16,402 nt of DNA from Sulfuriferula sp. (GTDB lineage Bacteria > Pseudomonadota > Gammaproteobacteria > Burkholderiales > Sulfuriferulaceae), in contig DAICZK010000016.1 in the NCBI GenBank assembly GCA_027311185.1, forward strand, positions 1 through 16,402. Reading direction: 5' to 3'. The notes under the pieces were generated by a model that worked only from the letters and a program-made list of their open reading frames with translations, searched no databases and was not told where the DNA came from. Positions 14,193-16,402 of the stretch are shown here, in pieces; position 1 is the first letter of the stretch; the number at the start of each line of letters is the position of its first letter. Both the position numbers and the translations under genes were made by a program.

Positions 14193-16402
14193 TTATTCCC
14201 CTTTTTTTATCAGTGGGTCAGCCCACGAGCCGGTAATCGTGTAATCGTATCGTATCGCGTGACCGAACGGATTTTTCAATAATTCCTGTGCCGCATACAC
14301 GCCAAGCGCGACCACCGGGCCGCCCAGCAGCGAACTGGCCAGCGCGACGGTGCCGTTGAGTTTCGGACTCACCGACGCCCGCAGTTGCTGGGTTTCGGCG
14401 TTCATGTTTATCGTGCCGTTCATTTGTACGCTGGCGGCGGGGCCGTCCATGAGAAAATCCTGACTGTGTATTATGCCGTGATCGAGCTTCAGCGTCGCGG
14501 AAATGTCCTCGAATGCGAAGCCATCGCTGAAAATATCGCTGAAATCGAGTCCGATATGGCGTGGCAGGGCTTGCAGGCTTAATATTCCGAGCAGTCTTGC
14601 CGCTCCCGGCTCGATTTTGAGAAACTGCCCATTCTCGGCGGTGAGCGTGAATTGTCCGGCGAGGCTGGTCAGCGTGATATCGACGGGCGTTCCGTTCCAG
14701 TTAGCTTGCCCGTCAATGATTGCACTGCCGCCTTTTATGGTGTCCGGGTGACCGTAGCGATCGAAGAACTGTCCGATATTTTTTATGTTGAGGCGTAGCG
14801 TGGCCACAGTTTCCGGAATGATTTTCGGGCGCCAGACGGCGGACATTTTCAGCGTGCTGTCGCTGGCGGTTAGCGTAATGTGGTCGAAACGCAAGCCGTC
14901 GGCGACCGGCACGGCCTGGACGTCAAGGTGCCCCATATGGCGTTTGCCGATTTGCAGATCTGCAACATCGAGCGCTAGTTCCGGCCAGTGTGTCGTATTG
15001 ATTTCCGTTACCGGCCCTCCCCCCGGAGCGGCTTCGGGAATGGTCAGGGTTTTGAAATGGGCGCTGAGTTTGTCGTGTTGAGCGCTGGTGACGTGAGGCG
15101 TCCAGTCGATGGAGCCGCGCATCGTTGCGCTGGATACGGCCGTGCGCCACTGGGTGCCGATATTTTCGGTATGCAGGCTTATATCCTGAAATTGCCGTTG
15201 AAACAGATCGAGTCGACCGACACTTACCTTGACATCGATCTTGGGCGGTATTTCGCTGGAAGCGCCAGATTGTGGTTCTGTGCTCCAGCCGGTCAGGTCG
15301 AGGATCGGAATATGACCGCTGATCCATAAGCCCGGCGCGGCGGGCAGCGTAGCGGTGCCGCCGAAATTGATCGCGACGCGTTGTATCGGCTGAGCGTCTG
15401 CCTGCACGGCGCGCAATAGCTCGGCGGTGACCAGATCGCCATAGCGGATATCGATCAGCATGTTGCTGTCGTCGGCCGGGCTGGCGACGATATGTAATGG
15501 CATCGGGTCGGCGGCGAGTTTGCGAAAGGGTTGCGGCAAACCGATCGTCATTCCTGTCAGGCTGCTGTCGAAACTCATAGTTGGGGGATGGCCGTGCGCG
15601 ACGCTGATATTGCCTTGCCACGCGGCGCTGCCGCCAATTTTCGCGACGATGTCGGGCGGCAGATACGGCGCTAGGCCGGGGCCAGTCATCTGTCCCTGGA
15701 CGCTGATGTGGACGATGCCTCCCGGCAGCGTCTGCGCGGCTGCGGTGGCTGGGCCGCCAAGAATTTTCAGGTCGATATTGCGCGCGCTAACGCCCGACTG
15801 GGTGAAATCGAGTCGACCGCTTACCGCATCAAGTTCGGGCAACGGTTTGTGCGGTGTAATGGTATTGTTCTGGAAATGGATGACGCCGTTAATGACGGGG
15901 TGCAAGATGTCGTGGAACGGTAGCCGTAATTGCAGGGAAAGCTGCGCGTTCCCGGTGCCTGTAGCGCCTGCGGTCAGGTCGTCGAGCGCTTTGTGAACAG
16001 GGCTGTTGTTGGTGAAGCGTATCAGGTCGGTCAGAGTGCCTTCTCCTTTGCCCTTGGCGTACAAGGCTTCTTTGTCCCCCCCGAACAGGTCGGGAATGGA
16101 CGCGCTAATGTCATACAGATTGCTGGTATAAAGTTTTGCGCTGTCAGCTTGTGCCAGCATGCTGGTGCCGACAAATCGCACGTTGCCGTTGATATGATCG
16201 ATCACCGGGAATTTGGGATCGGGTTGCAGACTGCCGTCCCTGAATTTTACCTGTACCGCCAGCAGTCCGTTTTTATCGTTATGAAAGGGGAAATTGGCCA
16301 GATCCCCTTTTATCTGGAATTGCGCGCCGGTGACCGTGCCGCCCAGCAAGTTGGTGCGGACCCAGTCGTAAGCGGGTTGTTTTACCGCCAGCGGCAAGTA
16401 AT
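14193..16402 (-). CDS. yhdP: YhdP-like AsmA-family envelope protein (C-terminal part, truncated)
   Basis: YhdP is a large inner-membrane-anchored AsmA-like protein of the periplasm that takes part in phospholipid transport towards the outer membrane in enteric bacteria. The 735 visible residues are the C-terminal part; the frame runs off the window end without a stop, so the N-terminus and membrane anchor are missing. The segment shows the repeating beta-strand pattern of AsmA-like proteins and family features such as GGTVTGAQFQIKGDL, VRFVGTSMLAQADSAKLY, GNISVAHGHPP and near the end LLGGPVVALGVYAAQELLKNP. A further stretch, WNGTPVDITLTSLAGQFTL, precedes the last AsmA-like region. E. coli YhdP has about 1270 aa, so slightly over half is seen. 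The nitrilase and tldD follow, a known neighbourhood. Confidence 0.88.
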   Translation of the reverse strand, partial: YLPLAVKQPAYDWVRTNLLGGTVTGAQFQIKGDLANFPFHNDKNGLLAVQVKFRDGSLQPDPKFPVIDHINGNVRFVGTSMLAQADSAKLYTSNLYDISASIPDLFGGDKEALYAKGKGEGTLTDLIRFTNNSPVHKALDDLTAGATGTGNAQLSLQLRLPFHDILHPVINGVIHFQNNTITPHKPLPELDAVSGRLDFTQSGVSARNIDLKILGGPATAAAQTLPGGIVHISVQGQMTGPGLAPYLPPDIVAKIGGSAAWQGNISVAHGHPPTMSFDSSLTGMTIGLPQPFRKLAADPMPLHIVASPADDSNMLIDIRYGDLVTAELLRAVQADAQPIQRVAINFGGTATLPAAPGLWISGHIPILDLTGWSTEPQSGASSEIPPKIDVKVSVGRLDLFQRQFQDISLHTENIGTQWRTAVSSATMRGSIDWTPHVTSAQHDKLSAHFKTLTIPEAAPGGGPVTEINTTHWPELALDVADLQIGKRHMGHLDVQAVPVADGLRFDHITLTASDSTLKMSAVWRPKIIPETVATLRLNIKNIGQFFDRYGHPDTIKGGSAIIDGQANWNGTPVDITLTSLAGQFTLTAENGQFLKIEPGAARLLGILSLQALPRHIGLDFSDIFSDGFAFEDISATLKLDHGIIHSQDFLMDGPAASVQMNGTINMNAETQQLRASVSPKLNGTVALASSLLGGPVVALGVYAAQELLKNPFGHAIRYDYTITGSWADPLIKKGE

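Noticed and set aside
1..16402. CRISPR array, insertion sequence, prophage, toxin-antitoxin or defence system
   Set aside because: I saw no spaced direct repeats, transposase motifs or terminal inverted repeats, and no accessory genes. All genes belong to conserved core families in a conserved order and one orientation.

Overview
The window is a gene-dense stretch of a proteobacterial core chromosome in which every supported gene lies on the minus strand. Three things point to a betaproteobacterium, probably of the Nitrosomonadales (Gallionella/Sulfuricella/Nitrosomonas) type: a DUF4845 gene between lepB and rnc, an algU-muc type stress operon running into a small glutaredoxin-like gene and lepA, and a yhdP-nitrilase-tldD block. 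The taxon is inferred from gene order and protein character, not from a search. I see no mobile element, CRISPR array, tRNA, rRNA, phage gene or compositional island, and no unknown multi-gene system. The most notable unexplained items are small: a 25-codon ORF, a terminator-like hairpin at the lepA start, and structured leader and intergenic RNAs.

In transcription order (high to low coordinates), the first block is envelope and maintenance: the C-terminal part of a YhdP-like AsmA-family protein (cut by the window end), a possible 25-aa peptide gene, a nitrilase-family amidase, the TldD metalloprotease and glutamyl-tRNA synthetase (gltX). Next is a stand-alone DsrE-family gene with its own extended -10 promoter and a strong intrinsic terminator.

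The second block is the sigma-E envelope-stress operon rpoE-rseA-rseB-rseC-mucD, with stop/start overlaps between most members. A sigma-E-like promoter precedes rpoE, which suggests autoregulation. The logic is the known one: RseA holds RpoE at the membrane, RseB shields RseA, RseC is an accessory membrane protein, and MucD is the periplasmic protease that deals with misfolded envelope proteins.

The third block follows in the same direction: a thioredoxin-fold glutaredoxin-like gene, then lepA (EF-4), lepB (signal peptidase I), a DUF4845 membrane protein, rnc (RNase III), era (ribosome-assembly GTPase) and recO (DNA repair, cut by the window start). The only obvious transcriptional break between the second and third blocks is a terminator-like hairpin whose T-run ends 4 nt before the lepA start codon. 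No gap between genes exceeds about 220 bp.
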